In this document: positions 48,856 through 61,383 of the stretch, piece after piece
How positions within the stretch are numbered: position 1 is the stretch's first letter
How the letters are laid out: each line of letters begins with the position of its first letter
Origin: Cornus controversa
Taxonomy: Eukaryota; Streptophyta; Magnoliopsida; Cornales; Cornaceae
Length of the DNA stretch: 64,000 nt
Reading direction: 5' to 3'
Assembly: GCA_026545225.1 (NCBI GenBank)
Contig: CM048847.1
Location: forward strand, 11,278,501-11,342,500
Notes under the pieces: model-generated
The model's database searches: none
What the model was told of the DNA's origin: nothing
What the model saw: only the letters and a program-made list of their open reading frames with translations
Program-made: the position numbers and the translations under genes

Positions 48856-51294
48856 AAAAAAAATAATTGTTGAACTGAAATAGAAATTGATTTCATATAA
48901 TCAACATGTAAATAAACAAATGTTTATACAACACCATTTGCATTAGCTATTGTTTGCAAAAAAAAAAAAATAATGACCACACGTGTCTTTCTTCACTACA
49001 TCTTCAAAGATTGAATAAAAAAAAGTTAATTAAAATTATAACAAATAAAGAAATGTAATGAGTGGAGTCACTTTCGCAGCTCTATTGATATTGTGCTCAC
49101 GTTCATCACGAATAACAATAGAATAATTTATTTTTTTCAAAAAATTAATCTACATATTAAATTCAGTGAATTCTTAAAAATAAGTTAAGCTATAGATGTT
49201 AAAATAAAACAAAAAATAAATAAAAAGCTTGTGGGGTATAAACTATGATTCTGAGTTATTGGGATACATATGCTTGATATTAATTAGTATCCCTTGAGAA
49301 TAAATACTAATGATGTGTTTACTTGACTTCAAAAAGAAAAAAGAAAAAAATATTTAATGAATAGCAAATCAATTTTATGAAGTTACTGGGCGCCTTGCCT
49401 CAGTAAGCATTAAGTGTTCATGCCAAAAATGAGAGATGAAAAAAAGTTGAAAAAAAGATGATGAATTGGTTGTCTTGGTTTGTAGCCTGGTGGATTTGAG
49501 TTATTAGATTATTTGGGGTGTCTTGACACCTAGTTCTCTAAAGCCATCTGGTTTGGGAGTCACTGACTAAAAGCTATCTTCCAGAGAGCTTAATGGACCA
49601 ATGCATTGCACTACCAATGAATGAATGAAAAAAGAAATGAAAAAATTCATGTATTCATGTTTTGAGTATGGATTCAATAATGGGAGCTAGTGAGTTGAAG
49701 GGGTATATGACTTAGTATATTTGGAGCTAGGTTAAGCCACATAAGAGGACTGTTAGTTCACTTTTCACGTGGGAGCTAGAGTTGGTTGCTTTGAGATGTG
49801 TTGATGTAAATTTTGCATAGGAACCATTGCTTTGAATTATGGAATTTAAATATTTGAAATTATTCTTGAATGCAAGTCTTTAACTGTATATTGTAGTCCT
49901 TTTCTTGATTAATGTTATAAATAGGGATTTTGAAAGTTTGTGCGCAGCATTTATAGAAACCCTCACGAGACTATAACTCGTCAACTGGGGTAACCTAGGG
50001 GTTCAAAGGCTTGTTGTATATTCTAAATGCAATCGTTTTGCATTATTTGTGGTAGGCATAGAATGTTACACATTTTAGCCTCTTAATTTGCATATTTTAT
50101 TCTCTTAGTAGTACAATATTTGTGATTTTACTCTATTTTAGTCTTTTTTATTATTTTCAGGTCCTTAGTAATAATTTCACTCAAACCATGATTTTTGGGC
50201 TTTCGAAGATGACAATCAAGAGGGTTAGAAGAAGAAAACATCAATGGGACCAAGTCAATTCAATATGTCAACTCAAAATAATCCAAGGAAGAGGCTTAAG
50301 AGAAGTGCAACTGCGAAAGGAGATTGCAGACTAAAATCCAATTCTGCGTGAAATTGAGTTCCGAACCTATTTTTGTAATCTACTCATAACTCTTGATGTT
50401 GACTACTAAAATGGTCTAAATCTAACGCAAGTTGAACGAAATTCGATTCTGGATCTTTTTGTATTTCATAAAAATTTCATGAATCGGATTACTGAGGCAT
50501 CAAACGTTGGGCCAAAGTTTATCAAGAAAATCCACCTTATTTGGGGCTACGGGAAAACCCTAATGTCTCCTAATTAGGTTAGGACACTTCATGTTTCTCT
50601 TGGCATATAAAAATGATGAATTAGGAATGTTTTGGGGACCTTTGGTTAAAGTTTTAAGGAGCTTTTGAGTGAAGAAAGATTAGAGAACAACGCGTACCAC
50701 TACTTCCATGGAGATGATATCTTCTTCATCAACTGTTGAAGTGTCTTCTTCTACCATGAGCATCTAATTCTTCCACTAGGGTTTTGATGTAGCCCTAACT
50801 AAGCATCAATGGTTTGATTAATCTAATTATTGGAAATTTTTATATTCCTACATAGATTGTGTAATTTAGAGGATTCTATTGAGAATTGAGAAATAAAATT
50901 TATATTCAGTTTCAATGATTTCTTATCTTGTCTTAGATACTTGGTTGTTGTGATTGAACTCAATGCCTCTTATTTTCTGTTATTATAAGAATGATTACTA
51001 CACAATGGTATTAATTGAATGTATGGTTACAGTTTTGATGAATTATGCCTAAAGAAGATGGACAATTCTACATCCTAGAACTAAGTAGATAGGTAGATGG
51101 TGGATGCTAATTCCTTGTATCTTTGAAAGTGAGCTTGTAGCAACTGAAACTAAACTTTTGCATGGTATAATTCTCCATAATTAGTTTAATTAACCATTGA
51201 TTTTGAGGTTAGTGGTGAAGTCAAAACCTTATATTCATCTCATCTTATCTTCACCCTACTGATTTTCTTACTTCTAGTTTACTTGCTTTCATTT
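48856..51294. other. unassigned non-coding DNA, possibly Helitron body
   Basis: AT-rich. No frame with a known domain; the open frame near 50122-50340 follows a TTTTCAG but is not recognised. Confidence 0.4.
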
Positions 51295-51393
51295 ATGTTT
51301 TCTCCACCAAACTACCTTGATTTTCTCTACCTTCAATCTCCAAGCTTTCTTCCCAAGAAGATCCATTACAAGGTAGTTTGGTGGAGAAAACAT
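51295..51393. repeat. foldback: 24-bp perfect inverted repeat
   Basis: TTTTCTCCACCAAACTACCT (within 51295-51318) is repeated as its complement at 51370-51393, with 51 bp between. A transcript would fold into a hairpin of about 100 nt. Confidence 0.92.
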
Positions 51394-51429
51394 TCTCCAC
51401 CACCCATGCTCTTTACACTTTATATTTTT

Positions 51430-51600
51430 AGCTTTTTTTACATTCCAAGCATTTTAAATTCACGCCTTTACATTCTAAGCATTTTATTATGTCTTTACAT
51501 TTCTAGCACTCTATTTCTTTACATTCCAAGCATTTTAAATTTATGTCTTTACATTCTTAGCACTTTTACATTCCAAGAACTTTTTCCTTCATTTTTACTC
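51430..51600. repeat. short interspersed repeat, TTTACATTC(C/T)(A/T)AGCA
   Basis: Seven or so copies of TTTACATT.(C)(A/T)AGCA(TTTTA) at irregular 20-35 bp spacing. Confidence 0.85.
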
Positions 51601-51754
51601 TCCTTAAAGTGTTTTTTGCACATCCATTGCTAATGAACATTTTAGGGCCAACGTCATCACTTCAACCCTTCACTTGTGGAGTGTCATAAAAGATTGTTGT
51701 TTGGAAGAGAGCAATATACATACTATACACATATCTATAGAAAAGCTTCCTTTG

Positions 51755-51825
51755 TTTGAACTTGTCCATTTCAAGTTCTTTTAATTCTTGTTTAAACTTG
51801 TCCATTTCAAGTTCTTTTATATTCT
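51755..51825. repeat. two-copy repeat GAACTTGTCCATTTCAAGTT
   Basis: Two copies of ACTTGTCCATTTCAAGTTCT about 39 bp apart. Confidence 0.85.
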
Positions 51826-51829
51826 TATC

Positions 51830-53560
51830 GTTTTTCACTTCAAATGTATAATGCTTCTCAAATTCGAGTTCTTTTCAATGTTCAATGCACATTCTTATCT
51901 ATTTTCAAGCATATCCCCCACATACATCTCCTACCACAATTACATTCTTTTACTTTGTACACTAAGAACACTTGCTTCATTTGAAACTTGGTGACACACA
52001 CAAAAAAAAAAAAATCACCCATAAAGAAAGTATCAACAAGAACTCAAATCTTGTTTTCTGACTTTGTGTACAAAAATTTCACACACAGCCACTTTATCAA
52101 CCATCACGTACATCATTACTTATCTTTTCATCATTTTTGATTCACTAACCCTACTAAAGAATATTTCAAGCTTCTTGTGATATTTTAGGATTAAATAAAT
52201 CTTTAAAATTCGTTTACACGTTCCAAAAAGAGGTATGACTTCCCCACCCTCTGTCCCATTAATTATCTTGCCAGTTTTGGACACTTATATTTAAAGTGTT
52301 CACTTTTCTACATGATCTACTTGCTTTACATGTTCGATATGTCTCTATTGACACCCAAATATGGCGCCACTTGGCAGCCACCTTAGGGGTCGTTTGAGTA
52401 AGGCTGATGAGGAGTCCATCAAGAAGGAAACTCTAGGGGCTGAGGACTTTTAGCAAGTCGTCCTAAAATGTAACTGCACACATATATATATATGGTTACT
52501 TAAATATACATATATGCATGTCTATATTTGTGTAACTGTTTTATAGATGGGAAGCAAGGAGTCTAGGATGATTTGGACTCTGATTAATTTGGTGTAAAGT
52601 GAAAGACTGAGTTTACTTGGACTTTATGGAATAGGGATAAAGTTATTCACACTTTATAAAGTTACTATTGTGAACTCTAATTACTGATGGACTCTTCATG
52701 AATAAGGACTCTAATAATCAAGTTACTATTGTGAAGTTGGTTATACAAAATACATATATAAATGTGATCTATGTATATATATAGATTACTCTTATGAACA
52801 TGGGTTACTTCAAAAGACTTGGCTGGACATGGACTCTATACAAAGGAAGGCTTCATTAAGAATAAAGTTGAATTGGAATGGGACTCTTGTAAAGAAGTGT
52901 TGATGCTAGTACACTGCAATCACGGGCTATTGAAGATACGGTGCACTAGGAATGCAGTTGATTTATTTCCTTTTATTATTTTATTTTCTGCATTATCTTA
53001 TAATTTAGGATCAAGTATAGTGATGTATTTCTTTTCTTCTATAAATAAAAGTAAAAAAATCTATATTAAAGGTTCTCACAACCACCATTATACAACTTCA
53101 TCACATGCAATCCATCTCTCCTATAATATTCTCCTGGAATATTACTATGTCCCTTACTCGATCTACATCTCCCTTAATTTTCTTGCTCTCGGCCTCCTCT
53201 AATCTATCTGTCAGTCTATTTGTCCCTCTTTCTACCTCCCTTCTTGCTATCACCCTCTTTCTACCTCCCTCCTTCTATGATTCAGTGTCGTAATTCTTTG
53301 CGCACGATTAAAAGTCCTCTTAATTAAGGCAAGAAAAGAACTAATAGGGAGTTTTGTATTCTCTCTCCCTATCCAATTGCCTAATCTAACAAGACTTCTA
53401 AAGGAGATACTTATGTTCGATCAAGCTATTTACATCGAGCTAACACTATAGCTCTAGCATGCCCGCATTCAATATGCCTACTTGGTTGATTAATTAATAA
53501 TTGGACATATTTTGACATGCCCAATGGGACCGAAAAGTGCTAAAAGTATTGCAGTTGAAG
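51830..53560. other. unassigned; possible decayed LTR element boundary near 52340
   Basis: TGGCGCC at 52363 could be a worn PBS of the Asp-tRNA type used by Tat/Athila elements, preceded by TTGACACCCAAATA. The match ends after seven bases, so this is weak. No protein domain seen. Confidence 0.25.
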
Positions 53561-55285
53561 GTATGCAATGATGAGGGCAAATATTTTTCTTGATGTGTTG
53601 CATGAATCCTTCCCTCAGTCATTAGTCGTCCTTTTTGATAGGCTGATTTTGAATATAAATTATGTTATTAAAGAATTGTTTTCTCAGCTGATGTCTCAAG
53701 ATTCTTTTAAGCAATTTGGTGTCCTGGCACTGATGATAGAAGAAGCTACATGTTCATTGAGGGACGTAATCAGTAGGATAAGTGATCTTCTTATCGTGTT
53801 GCGGGAGATCGACCTCAAGGTTGGTTTGATTATAGTCTACCACCATGACATTGGGGGGGTAGCCGATGGCTAATCGGCCAGAAGATTGGTCTCAGAATCA
53901 TCAAGAATGTGATTTGGCCGACAGAAAAGTTGGCCGATCAATTTATTGTTCAGAATTTATAAATGAGGATGAGTATCCTAAAGGTTGCAAAACCTTTACT
54001 GGAGAAGATAATCAATTAGAGGTTGAAGAGATCAGCCAATCTAATGTTTAGAACCCTCGTAATCGATTAGCCTCTATGATATATAAGGAGGTTTTTCGGC
54101 CAGTAGGAGAATTTCTTCAGCAAACTCAAGCACGTGCTTAGCTGCAAGTGTCTCAGCCAGAACATTCATTGGAAGAAAGTGACGAAAGTTATTGTCTTCT
54201 AATTTTTTTCTAAGAAACCAACATTTTGTCAGAGGAGTTTCGTGCTAAACATAAATCTTCTGATCCTGAGGACAACAAAATGGGATGGAGATGAAGCCAA
54301 GCACGCAGGTGAAAACAATTCGGCTAGAATATCAGAATGCTAGGCCAAGAGTGATATCTAATTCTCAGCTAGAATAATCATTGGTTGAAAGATTTCTCTT
54401 ATCTCATCTTCCTCGACCTAAGTTTAAGAAAAGACGGGGACACATGAGGAGATGGAAGTTAAACATGGTTAAGATAAGAGGAAAAAGGCGAAAGAGAAAT
54501 AATCAGCCACTAACGGCTAATCAGCCACCAGTGGTACATGAAAAAAGAAGAACTAATCAGCTAGCCCAAGACAGAGGCCGGTGGGCTAATTCAAAAAATT
54601 TGCCAAGTTATTTTCTTCCAATTTTGGAAAGTAAGGGTTTTCATGGAGAAAGCATGATCGATCAGCCATGTATTTTCTTGGAAAGTGTAAAATTTTATCC
54701 TCCACATAAACCTCCAGACCTTGGGGGGCAACGAGATTCGTTAGAGATGAAGGCGACCTCATAGAAGAAAATGAATCGGCTAGTTAATACATAGTTTTAT
54801 GTGGCCGATTCCATTCTTCCTGGTGACAATGGTATGATAGGAATACCAGCATTAGCTAGTACAAATAAGAGCTTGATTGACGAGAACTCCAATGACTCAC
54901 TGAAAGACATTGCTCAACCAATGATCAAGATGAGTCTAAAGGGGCAAAAATGGCCGATCAACTATGTATTTGCTTAGAAAATGAAGAACTCCATTCTCCC
55001 CGTAAACCTCTAGATCCTGGGAGGAAAAAAGGTGGGATATAGGTGAAATCAGTCTCATGGAAGAAGATAAATCGGCCAGTCAACAGAAAATTTTACATGG
55101 CCGATTTCATGGTGCATAATTAAAATGGTAAGATTGGAATACCAGTATCAACCAGTGTGAGAAAGAGCTTGGCGAAGGTTGACTTGACAAAATTGCCCAA
55201 ATATGTATATCGACTAATGATTAAACTTCATTGGCCGATAGATGAAGAAATTCAAGTATATTGGGACAATGTTATTCTATAAGTA
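53561..55285 (+). other. decayed low-complexity coding-like region with GGCCGAT words
   Basis: Frames at 53568-53873, 53866-54051 and 54381-54764 are open but show no known domain. The words GGCCGAT, CGGCCAG and ATCAGCC recur dozens of times. It may be a remnant of a retroelement accessory frame; the function is unknown. Confidence 0.35.
54645..55240 (+). repeat. two degenerate copies of a 297-bp unit
   Basis: CGATCA.C.ATGTATTT...TAAACCTC.AGA.C.TGG and GGAATACCAG.AT.A recur 297 bp apart (54660 against 54957). Confidence 0.8.
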
Positions 55286-56090
55286 TGTAAAGACCGTCAC
55301 CACTTTTGGCCGATTTTGCATTTTCGCATTATAATTGCCATAAATGTATTTTGAGTGGTGTTTGACATGTTTTGAGTTTGGGAAACATGTTTGAAAAGTG
55401 TTTTAAGGGTTTTGGAAAGTTTTTGGAAGATTTGGAGAACTTTGACTTTTTTGTCAAACCGGGGCCCGGGATGCGACTTAAGTGGGCCTAGGAATCTGAA
55501 ATTTTTTTAAAAATATTTATTTTTTGGAATGGCTTAGATGAAATATTTAAAGAGTAAAGAAAGTGATTTTTAGGCCGTAGGAGTTTTTAAAATCTAAAAC
55601 GGAGTCCGGGAAGGTGCATTAAGTGGCCCAGGGGTATTTTAGTCTTTTCGTGGCCTAGGTACCTTAAAAGGTCAATTTTTGCAGAGATATTTCAAATCTC
55701 TCTTTCTCACGGCAGCTACTCTCTCTCTCTCTTCTTTCTCCCTCTACCTTCTCTCTAACTTTTGAAGGCATGAAGCTTGGATTCGAGATTCGTCGAAGAA
55801 GGTAGATACGTAGGGGACGGCTAGGGCTTCCCTTTGAACTAATCAAAGTTGCGATTTGGCAAGGTTGACATTGCTAGGATTTTTAGAAGTGCTTGGGAGG
55901 TCTTCATTTTTGAGGTAGGGGTGTTTTTTTCATTTACTTGTTGATTCTAGGGTCTCGGGTGAAGTGGTGAGAGCTAAGGGTGTGTATTGCATGTCTTAGA
56001 GATGTAATAGGGGTGGGATGAGGTGTTTTCTTCTTCTCTTGAGTCTCTTGAATGCAATAGATATATATCTCCTAGTATGTATGAACTGAT
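55286..56090 (+). mobile_element. Gypsy LTR (LTR4), truncated after the leader
   Basis: Starts TGTAAAGACCGTCACC and follows LTR1 closely through GGCTAGGGCTTC, TTTTTGAG|GTAGGGGTG (55915), then GGTGAGAGCTAAGGGTGTGT. Homology stops near 56090. The minisatellite, acceptor and palindromes are absent. Confidence 0.85.
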
Positions 56091-56207
56091 GAATGGTTCG
56101 ATCAAAATGTGAATTGTTATAATGTGCTAGGGGCATTTGTAATTTAATTACATGTCAAGGGTACAAGTGAAATTATATATAAATATATATTGGATATTTT
56201 AATATCC

Positions 56208-56244
<37 letters not shown>

Positions 56245-56942
56245 TATGATTTAAATATATACATAATATGTTTTTTTTCGTAGGAGAATATAAGATATGG
56301 AGTATGTATATAGTTTCCTTTTTATATAAAAATATTATTCATATCTTGCATATATGGAAATGAATACTTGACTTAGGAGAGACTCTCCTATAAATATGAC
56401 ATGTTCTCCCCCATATCAGTGTGTAACGTTTTACGAGAAATTAATTCACAAAATATAGGGTTCTCCTATAAGAACTAGGTTTTTAGAGAATCAACCTCAA
56501 GGGTCATAGCAGTGATTCTTACGGGGTAGTACACCAAAGGAAATCAATTTTTTCATCAACTGTTGAAGACTAGGGGGTTGGAAAATTATCCTCGTTAGGT
56601 ATTTGATCCTTGAATTCCTTTTATTCCATGCAATCATATTCGTGTTCATGAGAAAAAAAAATTTGGTTGCATAATCTTTCATACACCAAGGGGTTCAATT
56701 TTATTTTAATGAACCACGCTTCCGCAAACTATTTTTTTATATTTTTTAGAAAAACTACCCTGATCCCTATCAATTTGCTACATAACCACCAAATTCTTCT
56801 AAAGATTTGAAATCTTAAATAGTGTTCAGACTTGCCATTTTCAATTTACTAAAAATATTGTCATTAAGTTTTTCTATTTGAAATCAATACTTTACTTGTA
56901 CACTAGATAGTGTGTTCTTCGCCTTTTCGCAATGATTCTTTT
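56091..56942. other. unassigned insert after LTR4
   Basis: Begins near TGCTAGGGGCATTTGTAATT, contains a TA run (56212-56239) and a U5-like CAACCTCAAGGGTCATAGCA. It may be a Copia-type LTR, but I see no matching copy or ends. Confidence 0.3.
56212..56239. repeat. TA microsatellite
   Basis: About 14 TA units. Confidence 0.85.
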
Positions 56943-57158
56943 TGTCACACCCTAATTTCTGTTCTCCGAAAACCAAGGGTGACTCTAACCTATCATCCAT
57001 ACCCTAACCATAATCACCCTTTGATATCACGCTGTGATACCAAGTTGTCACGCCCTAATTTCCGTTCTCCAAAAACCAAAGGGGTGATTGTGGTTAGGGT
57101 ATGGATGATAAGTGCGAGTTACCCTTGGTTTTTGGAGAACGGAAATCGGGGCGTGACA
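56943..57158. repeat. three LTR ends in head-to-head arrangement
   Basis: Block A 56943-57023 begins TGTCACACCC (minus-oriented LTR end). Block B 57046-57083 begins TGTCACGCCC and is preceded by GTGATACCA, a minus-oriented PBS-like word. Block C about 57078-57158 is the plus-oriented LTR end. A is the inverted complement of C over about 81 bp; B is the inverted complement of the last 38 bp of C with a 38-bp gap. C runs into the PBS of the plus-strand element. Confidence 0.9.
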
Positions 57159-57161
57159 ACA

Positions 57162-57173
57162 TGGTATCAGAGC
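57162..57173 (+). other. primer binding site (initiator Met tRNA type)
   Basis: TGGTATCAGAGC, three bases after the LTR end CGTGACA. Confidence 0.92.
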
Positions 57174-57532
57174 TTAACCGGGTTTTAATACCTAGGGACG
57201 ATGGGAAAAGGGTGAACTACATTTTGGAGTTTGAAAAAGGAGTTGATGATTTGAACCTTAGGTTTTCGATGAAGGGTGAAGTCCAATCATATGTTGAATT
57301 AGAATTTTGTATTGACATAGGGCTTGTAAGAGCCATTGGATTGAGTACCTTGGACAAAGAGTGAGCATTTGATGTGTGTTTGTTAGTGGTTAAAGACTTT
57401 TACTTGAGATTTGTATTAGATATACAACTTGTGTAGTGTCATATGGAATATGATTTGATGTTTAGAATAAACACGTAGTCTTAGATGACTTGTTTTGAGA
57501 TTTAAGTGTCTTCTTGTTGTCTATATAGCAAG

Positions 57533-58597
57533 ATGCCACCATGGAGAGTTCGTGAAGGGGCAGATACAATCCCTCTGAGTGGAGAGCAAGTTATGCATGA
57601 CATGGTTGCGACCATATGATGAATTGCTAGGGAATCACAAAAGGAGACTCGGGTTCGACCAGGAGTAGCTCCTACTAGGATGATGTTGACATTGGGGCAT
57701 GTTAGGAAGCATAATCCACTATCGTACATAGGAGGGTCAGACTCTATGGTGGCTGAGAATTGGATGGATGAGATGGTTGAACTCCTTACCGCACTTGAGG
57801 TAGAAGAGAACTTGAAGGTGAAAGTGGCCACCCATTATCTTAAGGGTGAGGCCAAGCACTGGTGGAAATCCATTGGGAACTGCCATGATATTGAAATGAT
57901 GAACTGGAATATGTTCAAACAGTTATTTTTTGAGAAATATTTTTTGGTAATAGTGAAGGACAGTATGAGGAGAGAGTTCTTCAACCTGACTCAAGAAATA
58001 ATGACAGTAATGGAGTATAAGACCAATTCATAAGACGTCTTCGACCCTATTTACGAGATAGAGTTTGAATTCTGGGCTTGATAAGCTATGCTGCAGTAGT
58101 GGAAAGATCACTAATAGCAGAAGAGCTTGGTAATGACAATCAGATGATACAAGATGAGAAGAGGTGTGATTCTCCTAAGAGTCAGCCGAAGAAGAAACAG
58201 AAAAGGGTCCTTATCGATATGTAAGATCAGTGGGATAGCAGATAACACAATCAGTGCCTATGACTTCCATGTCAGTACAGTTGAGTGGGTTAAGGAGAGT
58301 CTGTCATCATTGTCAGTAGTCGGGTCACTATAAGTTTGAGTGTCCCTGCATATATTTGACACCAGCAAATAGGCAGATTTGTTACCATTGTCATCAAACT
58401 GGTCATATGAAAGTGGTTGTCCTCAAGGACAGGGTGCACGGGGTAGGACAAAGTCTCTTAACCGCACCGATCAATTTTTTATGAGTCAACTTGACTCAGT
58501 GGCAATGCCACCACCCTCGCCAGTGCATCCTGCTCAGATTTTGCAAGCAAGTACGAGGAACCTTCCTAGTGGTTCAGGACAGCAGTCCAGGTATTAG
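57533..58597 (+). pseudogene. Gag, retrotransposon-gag domain and worn zinc knuckles
   Basis: Starts MPPWRVREGADTIPLSGEQV, parallel to the nested element's MPPRRVRERGDTIPMSGEQA. The gag domain is recognisable (MVAENWMDEMVELLTALEVE, HYLKGEAKHWWKS, FEKYFLVIVKDSMRREFFNL). Zinc knuckles near 58298-58420 read CHHCQ, stop, SGHYKFEC and CYHCHQTGHMKV followed by a deletion before CPQ. Stops and frame shifts: two TGAs at VATI near 57617, a shift near 58030, TGA in DRV.ILGL (about 58066), and TAG in the first knuckle. It ends SGQQSRY. It keeps CGA where the nested copy has TGA, so the two copies decayed independently. Confidence 0.88.
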
Positions 58598-58599
58598 AG

Positions 58600-59430
58600 G
58601 ACTCATCCATAGTGATTGAGGTATATCAGTGATCTCTGGTTTATGAGTTATAATGATGAGTTATGCAAGTATACTAAGTTTTATGTCATGAGTTTGTATC
58701 GTTTGCGTTATGTTATGAGATTGATAGAGCATGATGAGTTTTATATATTTGAAAATCATGTTTTTGGTTTGAGCATAGTCGTGGTAACATGCCTTGTATT
58801 TAGAATGTTTGGATGTACATTGCATATATAATTTCAGTATCCTAGTTTTGAGGATTTAATGAGCCAAACAGAGGTTTGAAATAGGTTGATTTATGAGATT
58901 TGAGATGTACAAGTTATACTAGACTCAGGTTGTATGAACCTAGGGCTAGAGGATAAGGGTTGAGATATTTTTATATTTTCCTACTAAGATTTTTGAGAAT
59001 GGATTAAACTTACATATACTAGTCCTTGTATATGTTAGGGACTTAATGTGTGTAATCCATTACCTTTATACTAGAATAGACAGTTAGGATCGAGAGTAAG
59101 AGGGACAATAAATGCACGTTATCGGGGTTGGACTAGCAGGAAAAAACAGCCTGGCCAGCCATTTCTCTTCGATTAGTACTTCTATTACAATGTGTTAGGT
59201 CCAAGTGATTGTGGAATTGATTCGATGAGTATTAGCGAATGAGGAAATGAAATCCGAATGTTATGGGTATGACAACTTTTGCTCATAAATGGGAGTATGA
59301 TTGAGATTGTGATGACAAGAGTATATTAGTTTAAACCGCTCTTAAGATTATGAGTTCCCATATATGATAGAGTACCTGAGGGAACATGTGATATTCTTGG
59401 AAGGTTACGGACTTTGGGATGACCATTGTG
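58600..59430. other. internal non-coding part after gag
   Basis: No pol homology. The GGACTAGCAGG...GCCTGGCCAGCCATTTCTC segment (59128-59168) is shared with the nested element near 21150-21190. Confidence 0.55.
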
Positions 59431-59439
59431 GTGTTGTCA

Positions 59440-60560
59440 TTGAGACACAGTTTTGTCTACTGACACATCAGTTGGAGGATCGATCTCATGTGGATGCAGT
59501 TTTATCTATTGACCCATCCATTGTTGAGATTCTTATCATTGAGGTGCAGTTTTGTCCATTGTCCCATTTGAGTGGTGTTGTCGCTTAGACGCAGATTTGT
59601 CTATTGGCACACTAATTGAGGATCGGGGTCGTATGGACACAGTTTTGTCTATCGACCTAATCATTGTCATTTAGGCATAGTTTTGTCTATTGACAAGGTG
59701 ATAGTGACCCTGGATGCAGTTTTGTCCAGTGTCACATTTGTAGTGGTGTTGTCATTTAGACGCAGTTTTGTCTATTGACACATCAGTTGAGATTCTTGTC
59801 ATTGAGGCACAATTTTGTCTATTGACAAGGTGGTGGTGACTCTGAGCGTAGTTTTGTCCATTGTCCCATTTGAGTGGTGTTGTCACTTAGACGCAGATTT
59901 GTCTATTGGCACACTAATTGAGGATCGGGGTTGTATTGACGCAGTTTTGTCTATCGACCTAATCATTGTCATTTAGGCACAGTTTTATCTATTGACAAGG
60001 TGATAGTGACCCTGGACGCAGGTTTGTCCATTGTCACATTTGTAGTGGTGTTATCATTTAGATGCAGTTTTGTCTATTGACATATCATTTGGTGGTGACT
60101 CTGGGTGCAGTTTTGTCTATTGTCCCATTTGAGTGGTGTTGTTAATTAGACGTAGTTTTGTCTATTGGCAAACGAATTGAGGACTGGAGTCGTATGGTCA
60201 TAGTTTTGTCTATCGACCCAATCATTGTCATTTAGGCGCAGTTTTGTCTATCGACACGAGTGATGGTGACCCTGGATGCAATTTTGTCTATTGTCACATT
60301 TGTGGATGGTGTTGTCACTTAGACGCAGATTTATCTGTTGGCACATCAGTGGTGGGGGACGTAGTTTTGTCTATTGGCCCATCTATTATGGAATTATTGT
60401 CGTCACTATAGATGCAGTTTTGTCTATGGACACAACCCTAGATATTGTGATTTTCATTTAGGGGCAGTTTGGCCCATTTGACCCACCTGGTGTGTGCTTG
60501 TTGTCATTGAGGCTCAACTTTGTCTATTGACACACTTGTTGAGATGAGATTTTCATGATG
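59440..60560. repeat. internal minisatellite, core GCAGTTTTGTCTATTGAC
   Basis: More than 20 copies of (A/G)CGCAGTTTTGTCTATTG(A/G)C with variable spacers. A larger unit (TTGAGGATCGGGGTCGTAT...GACCTAATCATTGTCATTTAGG) recurs near 59605, 59908 and 60178. It is the inverted equivalent of 20104-20905, at the same place between gag and PPT. Confidence 0.93.
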
Positions 60561-61369
60561 AGAGACAGTTTAGTCTATATATGTATCATCATGGGTAGTG
60601 AGACCTTGAGAGATTGAGTTTTGATTGACATATTGGATTTGATTCCATTCTTGGACATGACTAGTTTTAATGTAATGAGTGGTGATGATGAGAATATCAT
60701 TGGATTTGTCTTGGTTAGTAGTTAACTGAGGAAAAGAAGTGATATGTGAGTAGCAGAATATTCTGCAAACCTTATTTTCATGTGAACCGTACCTTGTGGT
60801 GCTAGTGAGAATGAAAAGATACGAATCAGTTATGAGACTAAGAGAGTAGCGATTCCACACATTTTGGAAATGTGATAGAACTAGTTAAGGATTGAGTTAA
60901 TAATCCTTAGGAAACGTAGGCCTTAGGCCACGTGTGAGATATGTAAATTGGATTGTGAATATCGTATTATATAGTGTAAGGAATTGGAAATTGTAATTCA
61001 AAGAGGATGAATTACTAGAAAAATGGGTGGATTGGAAAGTGAATTGGTTGTAGTTTTATCTTTCTAAACTTAGTTTGGGAGATAATTGTGGTTGTGGTAG
61101 TTATAGTGTGGTGATTGTACTACACTTTTGGAGATGTCTAGACACCATTTGAGGTATACTAGTAGCTGGAAATTTTGAAGAACGTAGAGTGAAGTTTGTG
61201 ATGTGATAACCAAAACCTTGATAGTTAAGGAACGAAAGCCGTGCGTTGGATACCGACAAGTTTTGACTAATTCTGGCGATAGAAGGAAGATAGGGAAAGT
61301 CACTTGAGATTTAGTGACAACACTCTTGAAATCCAGAATATGAGGCTAATTTCGTGGATGAAATTGTTT
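60561..61369. other. internal non-coding part before PPT
   Basis: Homologous on the opposite strand to about 19326-20100. No protein recognised. Confidence 0.5.
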
Positions 61370-61383
61370 AAAGGTGGGGAGGT
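61370..61383 (+). other. polypurine tract
   Basis: AAAGGTGGGGAGGT after AATTTCGTGGATGAAATTG, before LTR start TGCAGAGACC. Confidence 0.88.

Noticed and set aside
52340..52390. Tat/Athila-type PBS (Asp tRNA) at TGGCGCC
   Set aside because: Only seven bases match and no gag or pol of that lineage follows convincingly; kept only as a weak note.
56910..57364. Two overlapping open frames near the PBS
   Set aside because: They lie across the inverted LTR ends, PBS and gag leader; no homology, and the gag start at 57533 is clear.
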